A stretch of DNA of 64,000 nt from Vicia villosa (GCF_029867415.1 NW_026705445.1:248001-312000), one strand, 5' to 3'; shown: positions 12,085 to 25,830, counted from the stretch's first letter. Notes: generated by a model from the sequence alone, not told the origin. Made by a program: numbers and translations.

Positions 12085-12404
12085 GTAAGTTACTCCATTT
12101 TTCACAATCACTTCCACCTCCATTTTTACTTAACTTGTCTATTTTTTCTTCTTCTTTCTTTCTTTCATGTTTTCTCTCTTAACTTTTAGCTTATTTTTAG
12201 ATTTTACCGTTAAGAAGACGTTAACCCCTCCATTTTCATCAACACCGTCATGATTTTGTAGGGTTTATGCAAATTAGCCCTAAAACTTGATACTTTGGTG
12301 TAAACCGATCGACGTAATTGCTTGATTTTTTTACATGGTACTCTTAATTGGTTTTGACGATTCTGATTTTCATAATGCTTTTTGGGGGTGATTCCTTTTG
12401 TTAG
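12085..12404 (+). other. HIRA: Putative 5' UTR intron of HIRA
   Basis: A donor site (CAGCAG|GTAAGT) at 12085 and an acceptor (TTTTGTTAG) ending at 12404 bracket a T-rich stretch just upstream of the start codon. A leader intron is common in plant housekeeping genes. This one is inferred from splice signals only. Confidence 0.5.
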
Positions 12405-12446
12405 GTTTTGAACTGTTTTTGGGTGGAAAAGAAGGTTTTTTGGAAG

Positions 12447-15400
12447 ATGATTGCTGAGAAACCTCTCTGGGTTAGGCATGAGGGGATGCAAATTTTCTCC
12501 ATTGATGTTCAACCTTGTGGGCTTAGGTTTGCTACTGGTGGTGGTGACCACAAGGTATGTATGGCCTTTTTTTTTTCATCCTTGTTGTTTTGTTCGAAGT
12601 TTTGATTTAGTGAAGAATTTGAATTTCGGATGTGTCATGATCATTCTTGAGTGTAATGAAATGAAACTCCTTTGTTGTTTTTGATTTGTTCATGTTAATG
12701 GGGGTAGGTCCGTGCCATTTTGTTTATATTGTTTGTTGCCTACGAAGCACCACACGAACACCACGCACGACATTGACCCGACACAAACACGAGACGTGGC
12801 ATTGACACTGGTAATAATTTGAGAAAATACTATAATTGAGTGTAACAAGTCCCTATGTATCACCGGCACCTCTAAAAAAATGCGTGTTGGACACTTACAA
12901 CGACACTTGGGATTACGTTTAATTTATTTATTTTTTTCAAATTATTAACCGTGTCGCTGTGTCAGTGTTGGTGTTGTGTTCGGGGTGTCTGTGCTTCATA
13001 ACAACATATATCAGTGTCGTGTGTCAAGGATTATATGTGCGTGCTACAAAGATTGTTGCTGATCTCAATGGGAAAAATGTTACTGTCTGATGTTTTGTTA
13101 GTTAGGTGAGAGGGTATTGAGAGTTGGGACTGAGAGATATGATATTGATATTTCGAATTATCGTCTTCTCAACTATATGTTATATGCAGGTTCGTATATG
13201 GAATATGAAGTGTGTTTCGAATGACAAAACAAAAGTTGAGTCTTCTCAGAAGCTTCTTGCAACGCTGCGGGATCATTTTGGGTCTGTCAACTGTGTAAGA
13301 TGGGCTAAGCATGGAAGGTATGTCGCGTCTGGTTCCGATGATCAGGTCATATTAATTCATGAGAGGAAGCCTGGCTCGGGTACCACAGAGTTCGGAAGTG
13401 GAGAGCCACCGGATATTGAAAACTGGAAAGTTGCAATGACATTGAGAGGGCACACTGCAGATGTGGTAATTAATTCAATTGCATTTACAATTTCAATTTC
13501 AATTATGGAAGATATAAAATGTTATAAAAATAATATAAGTGTGATAAAAAAAGTTGTATCATTCATTTATCATGTTATTTTTTAACTTTTAAAAAATCTC
13601 TAGTATATACCAAAATATAGACATAGCCCTCAAAAACCCTCAATCCCAAAAACACCTAATAAACCATATGTTCCATATCTAAATTAGTGTTGTTAAATAA
13701 CCGGCGTAGCGCCGCTATACCGCTATTGCATATCAGGATTTGGAGACCGCGACGTAAGCCGATACGCTATTGGTGACTTTTTGCATATCGGCGGTGATAG
13801 CGGATAGTGGAAATTATTGTTTTTTTAATGTATTTTCCTTACGAATAACATTAAAAATTATCATGAGGGCTGCAATGACATATTATTAAAAACATTAAAA
13901 AATAAAACAATGCGTAGTTGGTGATGAGATGGGTCTCATATAACCCCTTAACCCCACAACCTATGTAACCTATTATCCCTAATTCAATTTCTTTTTTCTC
14001 TTTGTTTTCTATTGTTATCTCTCATCATTCCTCAGTTTTTTTCCAAAATATTCCCTTTCTATTATATTCCCCTTCCCATGTTTAATTTAATTTCCATATA
14101 TTTAGCTTTTATTTGTGTACAACATGTATACAATTATTTATTTCAACTGCTTTACGGCCTATGCTATTTGGCCGCTACGCTATCCGCTGTTTATTATAAT
14201 GTGTTTTTGGCATTCCACTATTTTCTGCGATCCGCTATTTATAACCCATTAAATAGTCCTCCATTGCTTTTTTGTTTTAACTTTTAACCATCATCTTGAG
14301 TATTTGAATAATTTCATTTATTCTTATTGGCTTCCTTAACTTGAGATCTACTTGTTCATGTGTAAAGTAGGTGGATCTTAATTGGTCTCCTGATGATTCG
14401 ACATTAGCTAGTGGGAGTTTGGACAACACTATTCATATATGGAATATGCGTAATGGCATTTGCACTACTGTTCTAAGGGGCCACTCTAGCCTGGTTAAGG
14501 GTGTTGCTTGGGATCCTATTGGATCTTTTATAGCAAGTCAATCTGATGATAAGACCGTCATTATCTGGAAAACTAGTGATTGGAGTCTTGCTCATAGGAC
14601 AGATGGTCACTGGGCCAAATCAGTAAGTTTCTAACTCTGAAGTCTAATAACACTAGCACAGAAACTTCACATTGAAGGCGTGTCTGGCACCGAGAGTTCA
14701 ATTATTACACTGTCTCAAATTATTACCGATATAATTTCTATTTCCTAATTAAGCTGTGCCCCTTTCAGCTTGGATCAACCTTCTTCCGGCGACTTGGATG
14801 GTCTCCTTGTGGTCATTTTATCACCACTACTCATGGTTTCCAAAAGCCGAGGCATTCTGCCCCTGTGCTTGAGAGAGGGGAGTGGTCTGCAACATTTGAC
14901 TTCTTAGGACACAATGCTCCAATTATTGTGGTCAAGTTCAACCATTCGATGTTCAAAAAGTATTCGTCTAAGGCTGAGGAAGTGAAGCCTGTGCGTGCTG
15001 GGTGGTCCAATGGTGCTAACAAGACTGGTGGAAGTAAAGAGCCGCAGCCATACAATGTTATTGCCATTGGAAGTCAGGATCGAACTATAACCGTATGGAC
15101 TACTTCAAGTCCTCGTCCTCTTTTTGTCGCCAAGCATTTTTTTACTCAAAGTGTTGTTGATTTATCCTGGTATGCTCTTCATCTGTGGTTGCATTGTAAT
15201 ATGGATGTAGTTTGAATGTTTTATTTTTTGCTAATTAGTTTGAATTTTTTATTTTATTGCTTATTTATTTTAATTATTTATTTTGTCTCGAAACAGGAGC
15301 CCTGATGGATATTCGCTTTTTGCCTGTTCTTTGGATGGATCTGTTGCTGCATTTCATTTTGATGCAAAAGAACTAGGTCAGAGACTCAGTGATGCAGAGC

Positions 15401-18400
15401 TAGACGAGTTGAAAAGAAGTCGCTATGGTGATGTGAGAGGTCGTCAAGCAAACTTAGCAGAATCTCCAGCCCAGTTATTGCTAGAAGCAGCTTCTAGCAA
15501 GCATACACCAAGCAAGAAAGTGGTTTCGAATCAGCAAAACCAAACAATTGCAAAAGCATATATAGATACTCGCGTTGGTGCAAAGAATGTGGAGCCTCAA
15601 GTTGATCATAATAAGAAGAGTGGAGGTCCTGTTGGTGATGCATTAAACAAAATTACAACCACTGCACGGGTTTCTAGCCCTGTCAAGCAAAGGGAATATA
15701 GACGTCCTGATGGAAGGAAAAGAATTATTCCAGAAGCAGTTGGAGTGCCTGTTCAGCAGGAAAATATTTCTGGTGCAGTTCAATCTCAAGCACTTGACTT
15801 CCCTCACGCGTCTACTAATCATCAAATGGTTACCAATGGAGTTGTATCCGTTGATGATGGTGTAAGAGCAACTAACTTGGGTGGAGTGCTTGGCAGAAAT
15901 TCAGATATAAAAGAACGCTCAGGGGTTACTGCTAGGGCTACGATTTCTGAGAGCCTGGTGATAGAGAAGGTTCAGGCTCCTTCTGGAAGAGATGGAGGCA
16001 TCAATGTTGAGCAGTTGGGAAGTTCGACAACTACTGGTTCTCATGCCACACTTTCCATTAGAATATTTGACAAGAAAGGTGGGGAGGATAGTTTACCTAT
16101 TTGTTTGGAAGCACGGCCTAGAGAACATGCTGTGAATGACACCATAGGGGCTGGAAATGCATCCATGATGAGAGAAACCGAAATTGCTTGCACAAGGGGA
16201 ACTCAAACACTTTGGTCTGATAGGATATCAGGAAAAGTCACAGTTTTAGCTGGAAATGCAAATTTTGTGGCGGTTGGTTGTGAGGATGGATGTCTCCAGG
16301 TAAACAATCTTTGTGTATATATGGTTTGCTTTTCAGTTTTCACTTCTTTTATTTCTGTTTAACATTTTTTATATGGTATCTCACATCCTTTATTCTGGAC
16401 TTCCTTCATTTATTACGAAAAATGCTTATATACTGAATCATCTCTCTCACTTTCAAAACACACTAAGGAGTTTCAATTTTAAGACATACTTTTGTACTCT
16501 AATGACAAAGACTAATATATGATGTGTGATGTGGGATTCAATCCTTTTTGTCACTTGTAAAACTATGGCCCAATATATAGTCCTATCCTGTGTGTGGCTA
16601 TGTTTTATAAACTTACACTTTGTAATGTATTTGATTTATTTGTGCTGCCGAGAAGATTTACACGAAGTGTGGGAGACGAGCAATGCCTACCATGATGATG
16701 GGATCTGCGGCAATATTTGTAGACTGTGATGAAAGTTGGAAACTGTTGCTGGTGACAAGAAAAGGGTCCCTTTATTTATGGGATTTATTCAACCGAACCT
16801 GTCTCCTTCAAGACTCGTTGGATTCTCTTGTTGCTTCAAATCCTAGCTCATCTGCTAAAGATACCGGTACCATATCTTACCTACATATGTTTGATAGAGC
16901 AGCTGCTTGGATTTTACTGTTTTCTTTCTATGAGCTTTATTGTTGAGAAGTCTCACATTGATGGAATATGTTTTGGAAATGACTTTATAAGTGGAGGCAT
17001 CTCTCATCTTATAAGCCGGATTTTGTAAGGGTTGAGTTAGACTGAACCAAAATTGTTACATGGTATCAAAGTCTATCTAAGATCTGTTGGGTCATTTGAC
17101 TCTTGCACCAGATGTCCAATCCTGCATCTGAGGGCTGCGTCGAGAAAGTCCCATATTGGATGTGATGTGACTTGAAAGTGACTTTATAAGTGGACTATTC
17201 TTTCACCTTACAAGCCGGTTTTGTGAGGGTTGAGGTAGGCTCAACCCAACACCTATGAAGCATGTACTCTGACACGAACACCACGACACCGGTAATGTCA
17301 AAAACATAGAACACCGACACCGTTATGATAGTATTTGACCATCATTTATCCACCTACTATTAAAAAAGTTGAATAATACTCTAAACAAATTTAACGTCTT
17401 AAGTCCTTTGTTTATCAACCTTGCTTCACACAACTTAAGCCTTTTTAGATGTGTTTTAGATTTGTCCAAAAAATGTATAAGCTGTGTTGAAGCAAAGAAA
17501 AAATCAATTTTTTTGAAACACTTGTTTGAATTGTCTGACATATGTCGTATGAGTGTCATACGCATGCCAAACAACAATTCAAAGAGTGTCGAACCAATCT
17601 GAGTTTTCCAACATGTGTTATACGGGTGTCATACAACCGTTGGACACAGACACCGCAACACGCCTATAATCCTCGGGTGTCCGTGCCTCATAGTGCCTAA
17701 TAGTCCAACACTAAGACTTATCGTTTTCCTGATCTCAGAACAACTGGTTTTGTTTATTTGACATGTTTTCACATGTTTGGGCCCCATGACCCTCTATTTT
17801 TTTTATTGTTTTAATTTTTCATTCCAGGCACTATCAAAGTTATATCTGCAAAGCTGTCAAAATCTGGTTCTCCTCTTGTTGTTTTGGCCACTCGTCATGC
17901 TTTCGTATTCGACATGAGTTTCAAGTGTTGGTTAAGGGTTGCCGATGACTGCTTCCCTGCATCAAATTTTGCCAGCTCTTGGAGTTTGGGCTCAATTCGA
18001 AGTGGTGAATTGGCTGCTTTGCAGGTTGATGTTAAAAAATATTTGGCCCGGAAGCCAGGTTTGACTAGGTGTGTATTTATCGGTGTCTATGTTTCATTCA
18101 GCCATTAGTTAGGATTAGTCATCTATTCAATAGTGTATGAAGTGTATTTAAGGGTATTTTATTCTTCTAGACTTGATAATGGTTGTATTGATGTCTGAAG
18201 CTTTCTAAACCTGAACACTTTTTGATGTAGAATGACTGATGACGGAGTGCAGACACGTGCTCATTTGGAAGCTCAGTTGGCTTCTTCTCTGGCTTTGGGA
18301 TCCCCCAATGAATATCGCCAATGCTTATTGTCGTATGTACGCCTTCTTGCAAGGTATTATTTCTTGTATTTTTTCTTTTATGAGTATTAAATTATTTTAA

Positions 18401-19298
18401 TATCATGATAACCTCTTATGAGAGGGATGGTGCTCAACTCATTGTCATTAATCTTCAAGAATATTTATTTATCAAGAAGTGTGCATTTGTTCAAACTCAA
18501 GGCAAGGGATTGTAGTTAGCTAGATATAAATATAGTTGTATATATTTATTTCTTAACTATCGAATCACATTCTGTGGTCTGTACTCTGTATGATTTTGGA
18601 CTATTAGCAAGCTAAACAAAGATTATAATGAAATAATTGCAGAGAAGCGGATGAATCTCGATTACGAGAAGTCTGTGAAAGTTTCCTTGGACCTCCAACA
18701 GGCATGACTGAAGGAGCATCATCGGATAAGAATTTGGCATGGGATCCTGTTGTGCTTGTAAGACTATTTTTTATCCATACGCATAATAAATTCATATCCT
18801 ATTTTCTGCTTAAAATAAGTCAACGTAAGAATGGTGGAATTGCGCAGCATTAGAGCTAAAGTTTTTCCTGTGTAAGCTGTGGGATTGCACATGAAATGGT
18901 TTATGAATATGTATTGTAGCAATGTAGAAATATCCATTGGCTGATCAAGTTTCGAATTTGGATGTTTACAGGGAATGAGGAAACACAAGCTCCTTATTGA
19001 AGACATTCTTCCAGCCATGGCATCAAATAGGAAAGTCCAGAGACTGCTGAACGAATTCATGGATCTCGTATCCGAATACGAAATTGCTGATACTAATCAC
19101 GACCAAAGAAATCCAATATTACTCAAGACATCTTCACCTATCACCAATCTAATAGAGAGTGGTCCATTACCGACATACGTAAACGATACTCCTGAGGATG
19201 CAATAAACAGCAAGGATAACAATGCTCGGGTGGTAAAGAGTCGCAGAAATGAAGCAAATGAACATGATCAAATTGTTCAAGATACACCAGATCAGTAA
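12447..19298 (+). CDS. HIRA: HIRA histone chaperone, intact, ten coding exons
   Basis: HIRA is the WD40 subunit of the nuclear complex that deposits H3.3-H4 outside replication. Coding exons, all with GT-AG borders and compatible phases: 12447-12554, 13190-13465, 14371-14622, 14769-15169, 15297-16299, 16656-16866, 17828-18068, 18231-18353, 18643-18757, 18972-19298. They total 3057 nt, about 1018 aa, normal for plant HIRA. The N-terminal WD40 propeller spans roughly residues 1-370 ([62 protein letters not shown]). A B-domain-like segment near residues 472-497 ([15 protein letters not shown]) matches the ASF1-binding motif. The C-terminal Hira domain begins near residue 650 ([21 protein letters not shown]) and runs into [18 protein letters not shown]. 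The start ATG opens directly into the conserved N terminus. No frameshift or premature stop was seen. Introns 1, 2 and 6 hold small transposons. Confidence 0.95.
12741..13000. mobile_element. MITE-like inverted-repeat element in HIRA intron 1
   Basis: The left end is TACGAAGCACCACACGAACACC and the right end, read inverted, is TATGAAGCACAGACACCCCG. Both subterminal arms are rich in GACAC/CACGACAC units. A relative with the same ends lies in intron 6 (17254-17692). No clear target duplication was fixed. It has no coding capacity and lies well clear of the splice sites. Confidence 0.6.
13692..14244. mobile_element. Inverted-repeat element in HIRA intron 2
   Basis: The left arm is GC-rich (GTTAAATAACCGGCGTAGCGCCGCTATACCGC). 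The right arm, read inverted, repeats the theme (GTTATAAATAGCGGATCGCAG) with several AGCGGATAGCG-type units. The middle is AT-rich. This looks like a non-autonomous DNA transposon; the superfamily was not determined. Confidence 0.5.
16941..17250 (+). mobile_element. TRIM element in HIRA intron 6
   Basis: Two related short terminal repeats lie at about 16941-17060 and 17136-17250 (GTCYCAYATTGGATG; GACTTTATAAGTGGA; AAGCCGG.TTTTGT.AGGGTTGAG). Directly after the first comes TGGTATCAAAGTC, a methionine-tRNA type primer site. The repeats of about 115 bases and the tiny internal part define a terminal-repeat retrotransposon in miniature. The two copies are quite diverged, so the insertion is old. 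It abuts the next MITE. Confidence 0.65.
17254..17692. mobile_element. Second GAAGCA-end MITE in HIRA intron 6
   Basis: The left end is TATGAAGCATGTACTCTGACACG and the right end, read inverted, is CTATGAGGCACGGACACCCG. It shares its terminal sequence and GACACCG/CACGACACC arms with the intron 1 element. The open frames inside are too short and repetitive to be genes. Confidence 0.6.
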
Positions 19299-21583
19299 TG
19301 AGGTTCATGAATCTTGACTTCTGGTTAATTATTTTGGAGTTTGTTATTCTTATATAGGATTTCACCAACATGGGGTGTTGTTAGAAGTGGCATGGTTGAA
19401 CATTGAATCTACTTTAACATTTACATTCTGTTACATATATATTATTATGCTTTAGAAATTCTACTGTGTAGCTCAACACTTGAGTTCTACTCTATAGCCA
19501 AGTCCGTTTTACAGGCTACACTTGTAAGGTAGCAAAAGTTTATATAGTAGCTGAATTTATGTTATTCACATCATGGGTGTCTTTAAAGCTTTGGGTAATA
19601 ATCGTTTTCAAGCTATTTTTTACTAATCTAAATGGAAACTAAATGCTGATTCTTGTGTGAGGATGATTTACGAAAAATTTCAAGTTGATATTGTTTGTTC
19701 TATGAAGATCATGTAGAAATTTGACATTTGTATCCATACGAGTATACCTGGCTGGCACTCTCTCGGAGTGGTGCTTTTAACATAATATCTTTGTGATTTG
19801 TTACCCTCTCATAGTGGTGCTTTTATCATAATATCTTTTTTGATTTGTTACGTTTTTAAAAAAATGGTGATTTTTGGATTTTTGAGAAATTTATGAATTT
19901 TTGGGAAATTTTACGAGTTTTTACCAAAATTTTGGAGAAATTTTTTAAGTTTCTAATGGATTTTTCAAAAATCTTAGTTTTTACTGGATTTTAAAAAAAT
20001 TGGTGTAAATTCATTTTTTAAAAATGGATTTGAACTATTAAATATTTCAAATATATTACCGAATTTTTGGAGGATATGAGTTTTTATTAGATTCTTGTGG
20101 GATCTGAGTTTCTACTATATTTTTTTGGAGAATTGCACGAGTTTTTATCAGATTTTTTAAATAATCTGATACGTTTTTTTGCCTATCAGATATGAGCTAT
20201 TGATTTTTTCAAAAATCCGTAAAAATTATATAACATACCCGATTTAAAATTAAATAACATATCTAATTTATCAAAAAAATTTGATAGTGTTAATTTCGTT
20301 TTTTATAAGTCTGTTTGATATGAACTACCCGAAAATTTTTAAATGTGCTATTTGATTTTTTGAATTTTAGTGCCTTTAGAGAGTGAATTTTTTGAGTAAA
20401 TGTTATTTTGAGATGAAGTAAATACTGAGAAGAACTTATTAGTCAATACGAAAAATAGGGAGGGTGTCATGTATATATGAATGGGGTGACATGTTTAGAT
20501 TGGTGTACGTCAATGCCCAAAATCAGAAACAACAAAGCTTACTCAATGTAGGACTGTGTAGAATCATTGATAACCAAGAACGATATCAGTTGATATGAAG
20601 TATTATTGTAGTGTACACGCATAAAAATAACTTTTTTTAGGATTAAAAAAAGTAATAAAGAAAGATATACTTCAAGATTTAGTTGATATTTTATCAAGAT
20701 TAGGAGAGATTTGTGAATAAAATACAGGAGGAACCAATGGGTGAAGAGGGGTATGTGAAAAAAAGAAGATCAAATGAGAAATATTGTCATCAAAGACATA
20801 AGAGAGAATACGATATATAAGACAACATGCCCCCTTCAAAGTCTGAATAGAATATTGCTACGAAGAATTCTGAGTGGTTAAAATAAACTACTATTTTTTT
20901 TTAAAACATGTAAGGACTGATGTTTGGTGAACAATACCGTTTGAAAAATAAAATTTTAAAATTAAAGCGGATATATAGGGCGAATTTATTTCAGCTTTAA
21001 AAAAAATAGATTTTTTTGTATTTAAAAAAATAGATTTTACAAAACTGTTTTTTAAAATATTACAAGTTTTTTTATATTCGTTTTTTCTAAAATGAAACAC
21101 TAATTTTGACATCCGATAACATAAATACATTATTGAAGACCAAACTTTAATCAAAATCGCAATTTTTTCAAAAAGTTGTATTTCAAAAATGATTTTTATG
21201 AAAATTTATTTAAAATAGCTTCAAAATTAAGTGATTTTTTGAAATTTTGATATCCTAATTTTTTTTCATAAATATATGAAATACCTAAAATCAAATTTTA
21301 AGAATAACTATTCAAACAAAATTTTCATTTGAAGCTTTTATAAAAAGTTTCTTTGTAATATTTTCTTACACAAAATTATGTAACACTATAAAATCATTTT
21401 TTAAAAAAGGCAAAACAAACGGGCCCATAATGATAAGAATTATCATTTTTTAAAACATGAATAAACACACTAAATTGAATTTTAATTTTTTAATAAAATT
21501 GTTTGAAAATAAAAAATAACTTAGATTTATTTTTCATTAGAAATAACCACGTATAATAAAAAAAAATTATCAATATATAATAA
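19299..21583. other. HIRA 3' UTR and AT-rich spacer
   Basis: The first few hundred bases after the stop are the probable 3' UTR; no single polyadenylation signal is decisive. From about 19860 to 20350 the sequence is an irregular run of GAGTTTTTA / GGATTTTT / GAAATTTT units without a clean period. The rest is AT-rich with no recognised gene. A segment ending in AAACAAACGGGCCC (about 21410-21426) resembles the end of a DNA transposon, but no partner end was found. Confidence 0.6.
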
Positions 21584-21991
21584 TGTTATGGACTGCGCCA
21601 GAGGCTGATCCAGCGTCGTGTAGGGTCTAGTCCAGCACGCTGCAAAGAGGCCCAACAAAAATAATTCAAACAGCAGTAGCCGTTGGAGACTTCTCACCCA
21701 CGTGCCCATCCAAGAGCACGTGGCCAACTGCCTCTCGAAGGAACCTGTCCTCCTCCGACGACCGTGGGCAGTTGACCCAAGATTAGAGTTACATGCTGAC
21801 CTTGCCCCACGCAGGGTCCCGGCAGTCTCCTGCTTTGGACTGGATCCACAGGTCCAAAAGAGGAAATCTTGACCCAGTGCTGAGGACTATAAATGCTCTC
21901 TTTTATAAGAGGGTCAGATATTCAATTCACTTTCATTACACATACTTGCTTTCTCACTCAAAACCCTACTTCAGCATCAGAGTGTCTTACA
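21584..21991 (+). repeat. Possible LTR fragment with TATA box
   Basis: The segment begins TGTTATGG and ends TCTTACA. It is much more GC-rich than its surroundings and holds a clear TATA box (TATAAAT at 21888-21894) followed by a pyrimidine-rich leader-like stretch, as in the promoter half of an LTR. No target duplication, primer site or second copy was found, so it may be a solo or truncated LTR or an orphan promoter. Confidence 0.35.
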
Positions 21992-23266
21992 GGTACCCTC
22001 TTTATCTTCTTTAAACCGACCAGAACCACATTCAAGGTCAAGACGATGGTCTGATTTAATAAGATCAAATAGTATTTAGACTCAAAAGTAGACATAGTTT
22101 GAAAATGACCATAAGAATTAAAGTTAACTAAAACATAAAAAGGGCTGAAACGTATATAATGTCCCAACCAAACTACAATTATGGTTTCTTAATTGACACG
22201 ACTCATAGTATAAACTAGACAACTTGTATAAGTTCAAGACCAACTTCTAAAGTTTGAAAATACATTGATGACCAAAATAAGCATGAATAATAAGAAGGAG
22301 ATATATAGCATACAATGTTTTGGATAACATGTAGTAAAGACATTGAGACTCACATCTTACTCCAATTTTTCTTCTCAAACTCTGGTCCTACGAGGTATCA
22401 TTACCATCACTAAACTAACAATACAATTATAAGAATTAGTTGAACGACTAGTTATGTGTGATAAATGACAACAAAGCTTATGAAATAAGTGTTAACACTA
22501 CTAAGTAGAAGTCATTTTAATCATGGTTAGAAAATGGATACCATCACGTTTAACCAACCGTGGTGAGGTAGGGCGTGATTGTAAGTTTGTTGCTTACAAC
22601 TACAATCTATTGTCCATTATAGTAAATTGAAAAGCGCACTACCTATAACCACAGTTGTATTCAACAACCGTAGAGAAATATTTATATGTCATGAGTTTGA
22701 TACACGACAATGCCATTTTTGGTGTTTATTATTTTGGATACGCTCTACTTATAACAATGATGATATTAAACAACAGTTATGAAATCATTTGTTTTTTTTA
22801 AATATATATTTTCTTATTTTACAGAATTTCCAATTTTTTAACCTGAATTTTTTTGAATCGTTTCAGACCATAAACAACAACAAACCCATTTGTGAATCGT
22901 ATCAGACCAAAAATTATATTACATCAAAGTAAAAATTGCATTAAGAACACAAAATTGTAATTACATCAAAACCAAAATGACACAAAACAACCTACAATTT
23001 ACACATCATTACATCAAATAATAGTATCTTAGTGTCTTGAACACCTATAATTTCAAATAATAAAACTTTTTAGCAAATAACCTTAGAAATTATAACTTAC
23101 AATAAATTAGGATTAAAGAATAAAAAAGATTAATTGTTAATTTTCCCATATGCCTTTATGATGATCGTTACGAATAAGATGCACATTATCTCTATCAACT
23201 TCTTCATATGAAGTAATCACTTGTGTTGCGTAAGAAGCAGTGGAAGGAATATAAAATTTTTCATCA

Positions 23267-24260
23267 CTATGAAAAATGTATTTTTCTTGGAGAATAATTG
23301 ACCATTTCCTCGATAAGTCCGAAGGGTCTTTTTTCCAAATTGAAGTTAAACTGTCTTTTTTCCAAACTCAAGTTGGTGAAAACATGTATTTGATGCACAT
23401 ATAAGACACACTTTATGTCCTTTGTCACAGTGTATCTAGGCAAATTACGATATGCAGAAAAGTCGTTGATTGTGAAAAATAACATTGCACACATCTTATA
23501 CTTTTCACCAGAATATGCATCATCAACGTCAACACCTTCCTCCCACAAAAGTCTTAAATCTTTAATTAATGGACTTAAATAAACATCTATGTCTGTTTTA
23601 GGTTGTTTTGGTCCAAAAATTATCATACTTAACGTCATATAATTGCGCTTCATGCACAATCAAGGAGATAGGTTGTAAATAGTGAGAAAAACATGTCTTG
23701 AAGAATGATTAGTACTCATATTACCAAAGAGATTCATTCTATCCATGGTAAGCCCAAGCCTAAGGTTTCTTGACTCAAGGCCAAAATCATGAAACAACGA
23801 ATTAATTTTTTCCATTGCAAAGAAAGAATCAACTACATGTCAAATGTTTTCATCACATTTTCTTTTATTTGCATCACATCTAATATTCTTTGCGTCATTC
23901 CCATTAGCAAAAAGTCTCTTGAACCTTGAAATTATTGGCAAATACCATAACACTTTAGCAGAAGGACACTTTTTGCTAACATTGTCATTGTCATAACCAT
24001 TGTTGTCCTTCAACTTGTAGCGCGACTCACCATATTCTGGATATTGATTCAAATTTTTATACTCTTTCATGTATAATATAGAATCATTAGGGCATGCATA
24101 TATTTTGATATAGTCCAAATCCATTGGACTCAATATCTTCTTGGCCTCATAACAACGACCCAATGAATTGTTATCTTTTGGTAATATTTGTCTTAGAAAA
24201 TCAAGAAATTTCGTGAAACTTTTATCCGACCACCCACTTTTTGCCTTAAGATTAACCTAT
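23267..24260 (-). pseudogene. TNP2-like CACTA transposase remnant
   Basis: Reading leftwards from about 24250 there are: GWSDKSFTKFLDFLRQILP, then YEAKKILSPMDLDYIKIYAC and CPNDSILYMKEYKNL, then PSAKVLWYLPIISRFKRLFAN, then LGLTMDRMNLFGNMS, then IFGPKQPKTDIDVYLSPLI and EEGVDVDDAY ... MLFFTINDFSAYRNL. These are consecutive blocks of the Transposase_21 family (TNP2), which binds and cuts CACTA element ends. The frame is broken between blocks (near 23840 and 23660), a cysteine-rich part is altered, and the C-terminal half is absent. It is certainly non-functional. Confidence 0.85.
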
Positions 24261-24924
24261 TTTAACAATACAGACAATCATGTAAAACTTGCGCACCCCT
24301 TATATATAAACACATCCTTATCACTACATCAAGTATCATAAATATGTACTTTCATAAAATATGATTCTCCAATATCATGAATCATATCTTCTAGTCGATC
24401 ATCCATATCTTCATCAACTTCATGCATTTGTCACGCCACATTTCTGTTTTTATCCATTTCTCCATGCCATATCCATGTTGTATAATTTTGACACATTCCA
24501 TCACAACATTGGTGACGCAATATTTCTTCCTTTGAACGTTTTTTTATTTTATATTTCCATAATTAACATAAGGCAAATAAAAAAGACAATTATTTCCGGG
24601 AAGATTTTGTTAAGAAAATTCAAGAACTTATTTCTCACACACGAGATCTACTCTACCACCTTTCATCTAACTACGGTCCATAACAAATTTTGAAATTTGT
24701 ATCAAAAGACTAATCTGAATGACGCACTAATGCTACACACACAACATACTAATATGGTTATAAGCATACTAATTATAAATCACAACAATATAACACCAAA
24801 ACCTAAAGCATATTCATAAGTAGCTTCTATAGTTCATGACATCAATCAGCAACCCAACAATTTCATTTGGAACACCAAAACCTAAAGCATATCCAATACC
24901 ACATTTATTTCTTCATTTGCAATA

Positions 24925-25150
24925 ATTTTTTTAAATCTTGGTATTCGGCCTTGCGACCGAATAATTCAAGAGGACCAATCCCACCGTCCACTAGCGGGAG
25001 GGGGGGGGGCATTTAAAGCCAATACAAAATTCTGTATGCACTGGCCTAACACAAGAATTGTTAGCACCTAGCAGAAATTGGACCTGAGACCTTGAGAGGA
25101 GCACACTCTCAAGACTCAAGCCTTTACCACTAGGACAACCCTTGGGGGTT
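24925..25150 (-). mobile_element. tRNA-derived SINE
   Basis: On the minus strand the sequence starts GGGTTGTCCTAGTGGTAAAG, which contains an A-box-like TAGTGGTAAAG, then a degenerate B-box-like GGTCCAATTTC, and ends in an A-rich tail (plus-strand TTTTTTTAAAT at 24925). It is flanked by ATTTGCAATA (24915-24924) and ATTTACAATA (25151-25160), a 10-bp target duplication with one change. Size and layout fit plant Au-like SINEs. It contains a G10 run (about 25001-25010). It lies inside the CACTA element. Confidence 0.75.
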
Positions 25151-25830
25151 ATTTACAATAGAGTTATAACACCAAAACAAAAACACAACCTTATAACAAC
25201 AAAAACATCATAGCACGAGAACAGGACACATGATAACATCATATAGCCTTATAACAACAAAAAACATCACAAAATCAAAATAATACCAAAACACAAAGTA
25301 ATCAAATTGCAAAAAAAAAAATCCACATCGAATGAAGGAAAACCTCACCACAACGCACGAGAGAGAGAGAGAGAGCGACCAATAAATGAACAATGAATAA
25401 TAAATAAAGAACAACAAACACAGTGAGATAACGTACCGTACTTTGAAGAGGACGAAAAGACCAAGAAATGATTTTTCGTTCCAAGAATTGAATGAATATG
25501 GTGTAGATTAGACGTTCCAAGAAATGAACGAAAATGGTAAAGATTTGACTATCGATGTCGTCTGGTTTGCTAGGGCATGTGTTATGAAGGAAATAAAAAA
25601 CATGTTATGTTTTAATTTTACAAGAAATAATTTCACCAAGGTTGAAAATACCAACTGTAGTGAAATATGGCACATATAAGCACGGTTAATAAAAATAATC
25701 GTAGTTAAAAGTTTTTCAATTTTTATTTAACAATACATGTTAAGGGGCACACTTTTTTTATTGAAAAAAATGAAAAATGTTCATGCTGAGACTCGAAGCT
25801 TGTAACCTTTAATCTATGTCCACGGTTGAT

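Noticed and set aside
19860..20350. Possible tandem repeat of about 45 bases
   Set aside because: Units share words but no stable period; better described as low-complexity T-rich sequence.
24925..25150. Possible tRNA gene from A- and B-box-like words
   Set aside because: No cloverleaf; flanking 10-bp duplication and A-rich tail identify a SINE.
25208..25520. Two hydrophobic minus-strand frames
   Set aside because: Low-complexity sequence around a GAGAGA run inside the CACTA element; no homology features.
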